Source: ZC4RG29 sp035304385
Lineage (GTDB): Bacteria; Bacteroidota; Bacteroidia; Cytophagales; Cyclobacteriaceae
Assembly (NCBI GenBank): GCA_035304385.1
Contig: DATGQD010000069.1
Coordinates: forward strand, 62,001-126,000
DNA: 64,000 bases
Reading direction: 5' to 3'
Positions 40,952 through 48,600 of this stretch are shown here, one piece after another. Made by a program: the position numbers and the translations under genes. The stretch's first letter is position 1. Each line of letters begins with the position of its first letter. A model generated the notes under the pieces. That model did not search any database. It had not been told where the DNA came from and was given only the letters and a program-made list of their open reading frames with translations.

Positions 40952-42148
40952 AAAGAGTCGCTTACGTGCTAGTTCAGATACGGTAAGTCCGATCGACAGC
41001 GACGACGTCGCCGCGGGTGAGGGCGCGTTGCACACGTTGATAACGCGAGGTTCTTCGATGATCATGAAATCGTCGACGAGGCCGCCGGTACGGTCGCAGG
41101 CCTGGGCACGCACGCCAGCGCCGCCTTCCACGAGGTCGTCTTCCTGAATCTCAGGTACCATCTTTTGCAGCGCGCGGGTGAAGGCCGCTTTAGAGAAGGA
41201 GCGGTACATCTCTCCCAGTCCTGTGCGCCAGTATTTCGCGGCTACCTTTCTAAAGCCCGGCCATGCCAGCGTCTCTCCAAGCTCGGCCAGGTTGATGTCT
41301 GTCTTGCGGTAACCTTCGCGGCTGAAAGCGAGCACGGCGTTGGGGCCTGCTTCGACACCACCCCGTGCCATACGGGTGAAGTGGACGCCGAGAAAAGGGA
41401 ATGCAGGATCCGGCACCGGGTAGATAAGGTTCTTTACCAGATACTCCTTGTCCTTACGCAGCTTGTAATATTCGCCCCGGAATGGGACGATTTTTACGTT
41501 TATACCTTTCGATGTGAGGCGTGCAATCTTGTCGGAGTACAATCCGGCGCAGTTGACCACCAGCCTGGCATCGTACGTCTTGCTTTGCGTCGCTACATGG
41601 GCCACACTCTGGTTGATGTCGACGCGCTTTACCTTTTCGCCCAGGAAAAGGCTTCCGCCCGATTGCTCGAATACTTCGGCGTACTTTTGCGCCACCACAC
41701 GGAAGTCGACAATACCCGTTTGCGGCACCAGTATGCCACGGATGCCCGCTGCATGGGGCTCGTATTCCCGGATCTGCTCGGCCGACAGCATGGTAAGCGG
41801 CTTCAATCCGTTCTGCAGTCCGCGCTCATACAGGGTCTGAAGCATGGGCAGCTCGCGCTCTTCGGTGGCGATGATAATCTTGCCACACAGTTCGTATGGG
41901 ATGTTGTGGCGCTGGCAGAAGTCGACCAGCATGTTGTACCCCCGGATGCAGTTGAGGGCTTTCAGGCTGCCCGGTTTGTAGTACAGACCGGAGTGGATAA
42001 CGCCACTGTTATTGCCAGTCTGGTGGCGGCCGACACGATCTTCTTTTTCCAGGATGGCGACTTTCAACGCGGGATTGGCGGAGAGCAATTGCAAGCCGGT
42101 GGCCAGTCCAACTACGCCGCCACCGACAATAAGCACATCGTACTGCAT
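40949..42148 (-). CDS. lhgO: L-2-hydroxyglutarate dehydrogenase/oxidase
   Basis: An FAD enzyme of the DAO family, 399 residues, which oxidises L-2-hydroxyglutarate to 2-oxoglutarate, a metabolite-repair reaction (membrane quinone as acceptor in E. coli). The dinucleotide fold is DVLIVGGGVVGLATGLQLL at the N-terminus. Family marks are HQTGNNSGVIHSGLYYKPGS near residue 46, RGEYYKL near 230 and the C-terminal GGAGVRAQACDRTGGLVDDF. Normal length. Its TGA stop is the first codon of hairpin element copy 4. Confidence 0.94.
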   Translation of the reverse strand: MQYDVLIVGGGVVGLATGLQLLSANPALKVAILEKEDRVGRHQTGNNSGVIHSGLYYKPGSLKALNCIRGYNMLVDFCQRHNIPYELCGKIIIATEERELPMLQTLYERGLQNGLKPLTMLSAEQIREYEPHAAGIRGILVPQTGIVDFRVVAQKYAEVFEQSGGSLFLGEKVKRVDINQSVAHVATQSKTYDARLVVNCAGLYSDKIARLTSKGINVKIVPFRGEYYKLRKDKEYLVKNLIYPVPDPAFPFLGVHFTRMARGGVEAGPNAVLAFSREGYRKTDINLAELGETLAWPGFRKVAAKYWRTGLGEMYRSFSKAAFTRALQKMVPEIQEDDLVEGGAGVRAQACDRTGGLVDDFMIIEEPRVINVCNAPSPAATSSLSIGLTVSELARKRLF

Positions 42149-42307
42149 GCAGGGAAAATTTCGCCGAAGCTATCACAAAAAAAGCATTCGCCAAAAACAG
42201 GCCTTTACGGCCTTCTCACGCCCCTCAAAATTTATCCTACTTCGGCATCTTTTGCAGCCATGTGAGAAATCATGCAGGAATTACACTTTTTGAGAGGCCA
42301 TGAATCA

Positions 42308-42315
42308 TAATTTTG
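42308..42315 (+). promoter_or_regulatory. Probable -7 box of the YfiR-sensor operon
   Basis: TAATTTTG fully matches TAnnTTTG, 34 bp before the ATG at 42350. A TTTTTG stretch 15-21 bp upstream could serve as a shortened -33 box. Confidence 0.5.
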
Positions 42316-42349
42316 AATGCTTTAGAACTACACTGCACCCGTCTTTCGA

Positions 42350-42856
42350 ATGAAGAAGGTCGCCTTTTTGACACTATTTTTTTCATTGGTGGTCGCCCCG
42401 GGTTATTCCCAGAACGAAAAGCTCAAGGCGGTTGTCCTATACAGTTTCACGCGTTACGTGCTGTGGCCTGAATCGGCGGCTACCGGCGATTTCGAGATCA
42501 AGATTCTCGGCGCCGCCTCCGAGCTCGAGGAGGAATTGAAGGTTATGGCGCAATCGAAGAAGGTAGGCAACCGCAACATCCGGGTAACCCGGGTGACCGA
42601 TGCCGGGGATATCGGTGTATGTCACATCCTGGTAATTCCTGTGTCGCAATCAGAACGACTGGAGGAGATGCTAGGGTTCCTGGGCGATCGCCCGGTACTT
42701 GTGGTGACCGAGGAGCCCGGACTGGGCGCAAAGGGCAGCGACATCAACTTTGTGAACCGCGACGGCAGACTCGGCTTTGAACTGAACCAGAACTCGGTCG
42801 GTAAGAGGAAATTGAAAGTATCAACGGAGCTCACGCGACTGGCCATTCTCATTTAG
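42350..42856 (+). CDS. YfiR-family (DUF4154) periplasmic protein
   Basis: A 168-residue exported protein with a Sec signal peptide (VAFLTLFFSLVVAPGYSQ) and a YfiR-like domain: KLKAVVLYSFTRYVLWPES at the start, KILG near residue 48, and FVNRDGRLGFELNQNSVGKRKLKVSTELTRLA at the end (longer stretch split in reading), where YfiR proteins have the conserved N...L...A pattern. YfiR of Pseudomonas restrains the diguanylate cyclase YfiN. Here the next gene, 4 bp away, encodes a membrane sensor, so it probably binds that sensor's periplasmic domain. Confidence 0.88.
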   Translation: MKKVAFLTLFFSLVVAPGYSQNEKLKAVVLYSFTRYVLWPESAATGDFEIKILGAASELEEELKVMAQSKKVGNRNIRVTRVTDAGDIGVCHILVIPVSQSERLEEMLGFLGDRPVLVVTEEPGLGAKGSDINFVNRDGRLGFELNQNSVGKRKLKVSTELTRLAILI

Positions 42857-42860
42857 ATCT

Positions 42861-44801
42861 ATGGAAAAGAAGAAACTGAAATCACGCATGCGCCTGACGA
42901 TCGGCAACAAGATATTGGCGGGCTTTTCTGCGCTGATGATCCTGTACATCGTTAACGTCGCCATCATTTTCTTTACGCGAACTACTATTCAGGACGTAGT
43001 GACGCATTCTTCTGATACCATACGTCCGTCTCAGAACGCCATCAACGACTTTATCCTTCTTGTGACGCGCTCCAAAATGCTGGCCACCAATTGGGTGTAC
43101 CTGCAAAGCAACGAAGAAGACAAACAAGCGCTCCGCAATCTGAGAAACAACGAGTATCCCCAGCTTGCCGCAACGGTAAAAGACCTTATGCCGCGATGGG
43201 AAAGCGACAGTCAGCGGATGCTGATGGACACCGTTTTCCTCAAGTTCGATGCCGTATTGGAGGTGCAGGAAGAAGGCATTATGAAACAGCTTGTATCGTT
43301 CGACAACTACGAGGACCCCGTCACCAAACTTCTGGCTGAAGACGTGGTGGCCAATCAGATTATCCCGCAGTCGAACGAGATCATAGAAATACTTTCCCGT
43401 ATTGCTACAACACAGAACACGGTAACGGCTGAGTCGGATGCGGCGCTGATCCGCTCCGTTCGCAGCCTGGGTAACGTTACGTGGCTCCTTGCCGCCGGGT
43501 TTATCGGTTTGGGGATGTTGAGTGCGTACCTCCTGATGCGATCCATCACGGTGCCCGTCAACTTCCTGAAGAATATCGTAGTGAAGCTGGGCCGCGGCGA
43601 ACTCGTGGAAGAGAAGCGAAAGAATTTCAGCAACGACGAAATCGGCGAAATGGCCGTCGCCATGGACAACCTGGTGAACGGGCTCAAGCAGACGACGATG
43701 TTTGCCGAAAATATTGGAAAGGGCAACTACAAGTCGGAGTTCCGGCCTTTGAGCGAACACGATGTGTTAGGCAACGCGTTGCTCAACATGCGAGACAACC
43801 TCGCCAAGGTGGCCGAAGAAGACAAGCAGCGCAACTGGGCGACGGAAGGTATGGCACGCTTTGGCGAGATCCTCCGCACCAATAACAACGACCTGGTTAA
43901 GCTGGCCGACGAAATTATCCGCAACCTGGTGAAGTACCTCGATGCCAACCAGGGCGCTATCTACATCGTAGACGATGTCGATGCCGAGGTGGAGCCCACC
44001 ATGTCGATGAAGGCCTGCTACGCGTGGGATAAGAAGAAGTTCCTGGAACACCAGATCCACCGCGGTGAAGGCCTGGCGGGACAGGCATGGCAGGAGGGAG
44101 ACATTATCTACCTCACCGAGGTGCCTGATAACTATATCCGGATCGTATCCGGACTGGGAGACGCCAACCCGACAAGCATTCTCATAGTGCCGCTGAAAGT
44201 CAACGACGACATCTTCGGCGTGGTCGAGATTGCCAGCTTTGCTGCCTTCAAGGATTTTGAAATAGAGTTTGTGAAGAAAGTGGCTGAAAGCATCGCGTCG
44301 ACGATCTCTTCTGTCAAGGTAAACGCTCGCACGCAGCGTCTCCTGGAAGAATCGCAGGAGATGACCGAGCAAATGCGGGCACAGGAAGAAGAGATGCGCC
44401 AGAACATGGAAGAGCTTCAGGCGACGCAGGAAGAAATGCAACGCAGCCAGGCCGAGACCGAGAGCACGATGACGGCGATCAACGCCTCCATGGCGGTGGC
44501 CGAGTACGACGCAGACGGCAAGATCACAAAGATCAACGCCAATTATCTCGACATGATGGGATACAACCAGGACGAAGTGCTGGGCGAACATCAACGGATC
44601 TTTGCCACCAAAGAAGAGAAAATGAGCGAAGAGTTCCGCCACTTCTGGAAGGACCTCGCCGGTGGGACATCAAAGGCCGGCGTCTTTACGCGAATGACCA
44701 AGCGCGGAGAAACGATACGACTCCGGTCGAGTTTCTCGCCCATTCAGAATCGTTCCGGCGAAGTGGTGAAGATTATGGAAATAGCTTACCAGGCAAACTA
44801 G
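42861..44801 (+). CDS. Membrane sensor protein (HAMP-GAF-PAS) without output domain
   Basis: A 646-residue protein. A helix at about 18-38 and another at about 213-232 enclose a periplasmic four-helix-like domain; HAMP follows (about 235-285), then a second HAMP-like stretch, a GAF domain (about 330-490, RGEGLAGQAWQEGDIIYL), a coiled coil rich in Glu/Gln/Met (about 500-545) and a PAS domain (about 550-646, AEYDADGKITKINANYLDMMGY). No kinase, GGDEF, EAL or methyl-accepting domain is seen. It probably signals by contact with other proteins. Intrinsic terminator downstream. Confidence 0.85.
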   Translation: MEKKKLKSRMRLTIGNKILAGFSALMILYIVNVAIIFFTRTTIQDVVTHSSDTIRPSQNAINDFILLVTRSKMLATNWVYLQSNEEDKQALRNLRNNEYPQLAATVKDLMPRWESDSQRMLMDTVFLKFDAVLEVQEEGIMKQLVSFDNYEDPVTKLLAEDVVANQIIPQSNEIIEILSRIATTQNTVTAESDAALIRSVRSLGNVTWLLAAGFIGLGMLSAYLLMRSITVPVNFLKNIVVKLGRGELVEEKRKNFSNDEIGEMAVAMDNLVNGLKQTTMFAENIGKGNYKSEFRPLSEHDVLGNALLNMRDNLAKVAEEDKQRNWATEGMARFGEILRTNNNDLVKLADEIIRNLVKYLDANQGAIYIVDDVDAEVEPTMSMKACYAWDKKKFLEHQIHRGEGLAGQAWQEGDIIYLTEVPDNYIRIVSGLGDANPTSILIVPLKVNDDIFGVVEIASFAAFKDFEIEFVKKVAESIASTISSVKVNARTQRLLEESQEMTEQMRAQEEEMRQNMEELQATQEEMQRSQAETESTMTAINASMAVAEYDADGKITKINANYLDMMGYNQDEVLGEHQRIFATKEEKMSEEFRHFWKDLAGGTSKAGVFTRMTKRGETIRLRSSFSPIQNRSGEVVKIMEIAYQAN

Positions 44802-44856
44802 GTTCCGCCTGGCAGAAAGGACCCGTTAGCGGAAATCTGAAAATTAAACTACAAGC

Positions 44857-44885
44857 AAAAAAGCCCCGCGTCTCGGGGCTTTTTT
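44857..44885. terminator. Intrinsic terminator after the sensor gene (bidirectional)
   Basis: AAAAAAGCCCC, loop GCGTCTC, GGGGCTTTTTT form a GC stem with A- and T-runs on both sides, 56 bp after the sensor stop. It faces the msrA end from the other strand. Confidence 0.9.
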
Positions 44886-44981
44886 GTTACCTAAACCTAA
44901 ACCTATGAGAAGAATTACTCTACTCTTGGTTTAGAAAACGAATACCTGACGCAGAGGTTTCGTGTGAACGAATAATTTTTT

Positions 44982-45644
44982 TCATTGGTGTTGTTTCTCC
45001 GCCTTCAGTTTGTGAGAGAACACTTTTCTGAACTTTTCCAGCTTAGGTTGTATAACAAATGTGCAGTACGGCGCGTTAGTGTTCAGGGCGTAATAGTTTT
45101 GGTGGTAGTCCTCTGCCACGTAGAACGTCTCAAAGGGTGTGATCTCCGTCACTACGGGATTATCATACACCTTTTCTTCGTTGAGTTTTTGTTTGTAGTA
45201 CGTTGCGCGCTCTTTCTGCTCATCGTTGTGAAAGAAAATCACAGACCGGTATTGTGTGCCGACGTCGTTGCCCTGGCGGTTGAGCGTGGTGGGATCATGC
45301 GTGTGCCAGAATATCTCCAGCAACTCGTCGTACGTGATCACCGATGGATCGTAGGTAAGTTGAATGACTTCCGCATGGCCCGTAGTGCCGGTACATACCT
45401 GTTTATAGGTAGGATTTTTAACGGTACCGCCGGAATATCCCGACTGCACCTTTAAGACCCCTTTTACATCGAGGAAGATGGCCTCTGTACACCAGAAGCA
45501 TCCGGAGCCGAAGGTTGCCAGCTGGCTACCCCCGGGAATGGGTTGATTGGACATAGCGTTGACCGAAGTTTGATTATTCCGCTGACCGCAGGAGCTGCCG
45601 AAGAAAAACAGGACCAGCACAGCGGATGCAAAAGAGTATTTCAT
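44982..45644 (-). CDS. msrA: Peptide methionine-S-sulfoxide reductase, lipoprotein form
   Basis: Reduces methionine S-sulfoxide in proteins. The active-site motif GCFWC is in TFGSGCFWCTEAI near residue 50; GYSGG, GTTGHAEVIQL and HDPTTLNRQGNDVGTQYRS are the other hallmarks. The N-terminus has a lipoprotein-like signal (LVLFFFGSSC, Cys at residue 19), so the enzyme should act in the periplasm or outer membrane. The 220-residue length includes this leader. It is convergent with the sensor gene, with a terminator between them. Confidence 0.95.
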   Translation of the reverse strand: MKYSFASAVLVLFFFGSSCGQRNNQTSVNAMSNQPIPGGSQLATFGSGCFWCTEAIFLDVKGVLKVQSGYSGGTVKNPTYKQVCTGTTGHAEVIQLTYDPSVITYDELLEIFWHTHDPTTLNRQGNDVGTQYRSVIFFHNDEQKERATYYKQKLNEEKVYDNPVVTEITPFETFYVAEDYHQNYYALNTNAPYCTFVIQPKLEKFRKVFSHKLKAEKQHQ

Positions 45645-45697
45645 ACCGCTAAGGTAGTGTCTGGAAGATAAAACCGCGCGGAGGGGAAAAAGGTTTG

Positions 45698-45842
45698 GAT
45701 TTTCGATTGTCGATTATCGATTTGTGATTTGGGGCTGGGAAAGGGGTTCGGTGTTACTGATTAGGGTTGGGTTTTCACCCGAGGCGTTGGGCTTTGGGAT
45801 TAAATCTCCAAATCTCAAATCGATAATCACTATTCACAAATC
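45698..45842. repeat. 36-bp imperfect inverted repeat at a gene end
   Basis: Arms 45698-45733 and 45807-45842 match at about 28 of 36 positions (reverse complement), with the core GATTATCGATTTG identical, and flank a loop of 73 bp. It lies between the msrA start and the end of the lipoprotein gene. Read on the minus strand it begins with TGATTTGTGAATAG, whose TGA is the lipoprotein stop codon. It may be a small non-autonomous element or a terminator structure. Confidence 0.6.
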
Positions 45843-46980
45843 AATAGTTTTGGTAAAAATTCCGGATGGCCGGGATGATCTGGTTGTAGAGGGGCCGGGT
45901 GAACTCCAGGAAAAGCTCCTGGGGGACGGGAGGCTGCATTTCGCGCAGTTTGCACAGGGCCAGCTGCTCGTCGGTCAACGCCCGTTCGTCGCCATTAAAC
46001 CGCGCCCACGTGCTCACCCAGGCGTACTGGCCGTTGAATTTCCGGTGGGTGAGGACGCCGCTGGTGCGTGCATCGAGCACTACCATACTGAGTAGTCCCG
46101 TAGAAAGCACTTCTTTCCTGTAGGTGGTCAACTTGGCCTTCACCGTGCCGTAAACGGGGATAGTCTTGTCTTCCACTTTGGTCTCGCCGAGCTTGACGCT
46201 GTCGCGCGTAACCGTTTCCTCCCGCTCCGTCATCCGTACATTGCCCACGCTGAAGTCGTCAAACTGGATCCTCATGATCTGGTCGACGTCCTGCAAATTC
46301 ACGGAATGGGCCTCCTCAGGGGTGAAAAACCGCACAAATCCGTCGTCGGTATAATTTCTATGGAGAAATTCTTCGATCTGATCCTGGAAGAACCCGCCGC
46401 TCAGATCATATCGTGCAGGAACCGGTATTTGCTCTACGACCACCTTGACCGTAGCCAGATACTTGGCCTTGTCCATGTATTCCAGGACGTCATTGTAACC
46501 TTCTACATACTGGTTGGCCTCCGCAAACAGGAAGTAGGCGCGCTTGGCCTCTTCCCGCGTACCCTTCATAAGCGCCGCAATGCCTGAATTGTAGCTCTCT
46601 TCTGCCGCTTTCTCTTTCAGGGGCCCGATTTCGGCGTAGTATTCTTTCGGGTTGCGCACCACTTTAAGGCAGCCCGGGCACTGGCGGATGGCCTCGTACA
46701 TGTTATTCACCGCGGAATAGGCCTGAATGGCATTTCGCCATTTGTACGGCGAGTTCGACACGATTTCGTTCTGAGCCTGCGACACGAGGAAGTCCACAGC
46801 CAGCGGATACGCGTTTTTCAGGGTCTCCTGCGATTTTGAGTGATCCGAATTCTGTCTGAGGCGCTGAACGGCCTTCATCACCGATTCGTAGTAGTCGCCG
46901 CGTTCATAGGCCTTTTTGCCCGAACTGCATGCAGCCAAAAAGAGTACAACGGCCGCTAACCAAAAAAATCTTTGCACCAT
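45841..46980 (-). CDS. Lipoprotein of unknown function
   Basis: A 379-residue protein with a lipoprotein signal (VVLFLAAC, lipid Cys at 18) and SSGKK after it. The N-terminal half is helical with TPR-like spacing (GDYYESVMKAVQRLRQNSDH, YNSGIAALMKGTREEAKRAY); the second half has beta-strand character (VKVVVEQIPVP, KDKTIPVYGTVKAKL-type patterns). I recognise no domain. Its stop codon lies within the right arm of an inverted repeat. Confidence 0.78.
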   Translation of the reverse strand: MVQRFFWLAAVVLFLAACSSGKKAYERGDYYESVMKAVQRLRQNSDHSKSQETLKNAYPLAVDFLVSQAQNEIVSNSPYKWRNAIQAYSAVNNMYEAIRQCPGCLKVVRNPKEYYAEIGPLKEKAAEESYNSGIAALMKGTREEAKRAYFLFAEANQYVEGYNDVLEYMDKAKYLATVKVVVEQIPVPARYDLSGGFFQDQIEEFLHRNYTDDGFVRFFTPEEAHSVNLQDVDQIMRIQFDDFSVGNVRMTEREETVTRDSVKLGETKVEDKTIPVYGTVKAKLTTYRKEVLSTGLLSMVVLDARTSGVLTHRKFNGQYAWVSTWARFNGDERALTDEQLALCKLREMQPPVPQELFLEFTRPLYNQIIPAIRNFYQNY

Positions 46981-46995
46981 AGCAATCAGGTTAGG

Positions 46996-47026
46996 AATAA
47001 AAACTCCGTGCCGAAGTTACGGAGTT
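46996..47026 (-). terminator. Intrinsic terminator of the SLC45-like transporter gene
   Basis: On the minus strand AACTCCGT, a 9-nt loop and ACGGAGTT form a perfect 8-bp stem followed by TTTTTATT. It lies 29 bp after the transporter stop and just before the lipoprotein start. Confidence 0.85.
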
Positions 47027-47054
47027 GACCGGGACAAAACCGTACAGAAACGGG

Positions 47055-48425
47055 TCAAATCGTACGTGGCACATTTTGAGTGCCTTTGCCGACGTGATCG
47101 GCGGGGTCATATACGAAAATCACGCTTACAGCGGCAGAAATGAAGAAAACGCCGGATAAAACCAGGGCGTACACAGGTTCATTATTGTATATGTATCGCA
47201 CCATCGGCCCGCCGATCAGGCCGTTCAGGATCTGGGGGATGGTGATAAAAAAGTTAAAGATCCCCATATAGATTCCCATCTTTCCGGCCGGGATCGAACT
47301 CGAGAGGATCACGTACGGCATCGCCAGGATGCTGGCCCACGCAATGCCCACCAGAACCATCGACACAATAAGAAACTCCTTGTTTGGGGCGAAATAAAAG
47401 GAGAGAAGCCCAATGCCGCCCAGGATGAGGGAGAATGCATGCGTTTTTTTCCTGCCGATCCTGGCGGCGATCCGTGAAAGGAACAGCGCATACACCGCGG
47501 AGACCAGGTTATAGACACCAAAGATGATCCCGGTCCAGTTCTGCGCCTCGCGATAAGCCGGCGAACTCCTGTCGGTCACCGGCAGGCCAAAGATGTGTGT
47601 AGCGATTGTGTCGGTTGTGAACACCCACATGCCGAACAGGGCGAACCAGGAGAAAAACTGAACCAATCCGAGTTGACGCATGGTTCGCGGCATACGGGAG
47701 AAGTCGCGGAAGATCGTCATGAGTCCGTCACGGCGGTCTTCCGTTTCACCGTGATAGAGCTCGTACTCTTTCGGTGAGAATTCGCGGGTGCGTATTACGG
47801 TCCATAGGATCGTCAGTATGAACAGCACCGCGCCAATGTAAAAGGCGTATTGAACGTTGGGAGCGACTTCCCCTTCAGGCGCGGCGTCGGGAATACCAAA
47901 ACGTGCCAGCGCCCACGGCAGCCACGAGCCCACCACGGCGCCGACGCCAATGAGCGATGTCTGCACGGAGAAGCCCAGCGTGCGCTGTTCCTCCGGGAGA
48001 TTGTCGGCAACCAGCGCGCGAAACGGTTCCATCGCCAGGTTGAAGCTCGCATCCATGATCATCAAAAAGCCCGCGCCTATGAATACAAGTGGCGCCAGCG
48101 ATCCCAGGATCCAGGCATTGGGCATCAGGATGAGGGCAGCCGAGGAGAACAAAGCGCCGGCAAGAAAGTAGGGCTTCCGGCGTCCGAGGCGATTCCATGT
48201 GCGGTCGCTGTAATGCCCCACGATAGGCTGTACGATCATGCCGACGACGGGAGCGGCCAGCCAGAACCACGACAGCTGCTCGATCTCTGCGCCGTAGTTG
48301 CGTAAAATACCGCTTGCGTTACTGTTCTGTAACGCAAACCCTAACTGGATTCCCATGAAGCCGAAGCTCATGTTCCAGATCTGCCAGAAGGACATGCGGG
48401 GCTTTTGGCGGGGCGCGGTGCTCAT
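47055..48425 (-). CDS. SLC45/GPH-like sugar transporter (MFS)
   Basis: A 456-residue permease with 12 helices of the MFS type related to sucrose/maltose symporters. Diagnostic stretches are IWNMSFGFMGIQLGFALQNS in helix 1, VGMIVQPIVGHYSDRTWNRLGRRKPYF in loop 2-3 (two parts) and ALVADNLPEEQRT in loop 4-5. Proteins of this group import alpha-glucosides with protons. It lies 172 bp downstream of GH31 on the same strand, separated by hairpin element copy 5, and is followed by a strong terminator. Together with GH31, LacI and the GH65/PgmB genes it forms a maltose-type utilisation set. Confidence 0.9.
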   Translation of the reverse strand: MSTAPRQKPRMSFWQIWNMSFGFMGIQLGFALQNSNASGILRNYGAEIEQLSWFWLAAPVVGMIVQPIVGHYSDRTWNRLGRRKPYFLAGALFSSAALILMPNAWILGSLAPLVFIGAGFLMIMDASFNLAMEPFRALVADNLPEEQRTLGFSVQTSLIGVGAVVGSWLPWALARFGIPDAAPEGEVAPNVQYAFYIGAVLFILTILWTVIRTREFSPKEYELYHGETEDRRDGLMTIFRDFSRMPRTMRQLGLVQFFSWFALFGMWVFTTDTIATHIFGLPVTDRSSPAYREAQNWTGIIFGVYNLVSAVYALFLSRIAARIGRKKTHAFSLILGGIGLLSFYFAPNKEFLIVSMVLVGIAWASILAMPYVILSSSIPAGKMGIYMGIFNFFITIPQILNGLIGGPMVRYIYNNEPVYALVLSGVFFISAAVSVIFVYDPADHVGKGTQNVPRTI

Positions 48426-48470
48426 GCTTATGGCTAAAAATCAGCAAAAGAAATGAAACGGACAATTGCG

Positions 48471-48600
48471 GAACAGATGCAGATGCAGACGCAGAGGCAA
48501 AGTAACAGGAACACTTTCACCTAAACCGCTGCCTCTGCCCTGCCTCTGCCTCTGCGTCTGCCTCTGCTCCTGCGTCTGCCTCTGCACGTGTGTCTGATCA
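48471..48600 (-). repeat. GCAGNN hairpin element, copy 5
   Basis: The longest copy (130 bp). On the plus strand GAACAGATGCAGATGCAG opens the left arm, and from about 48530 to 48592 CTGC hexamers form the right arm. Both ends have the GAACAG-like or TGATCAG terminus. The minus-strand start TGATCAGACACACGTGCAG contains the stop codon of GH31. It fills the gap between GH31 and the transporter gene. Confidence 0.85.

Noticed and set aside
45698..45842. Insertion sequence ends
   Set aside because: The inverted arms enclose only 73 bp with no transposase frame and no obvious target-site duplication.
48471..48600. Hexamer repeat as a CRISPR array
   Set aside because: The repeat unit is 6 bp with no unique spacers and no cas genes are near.
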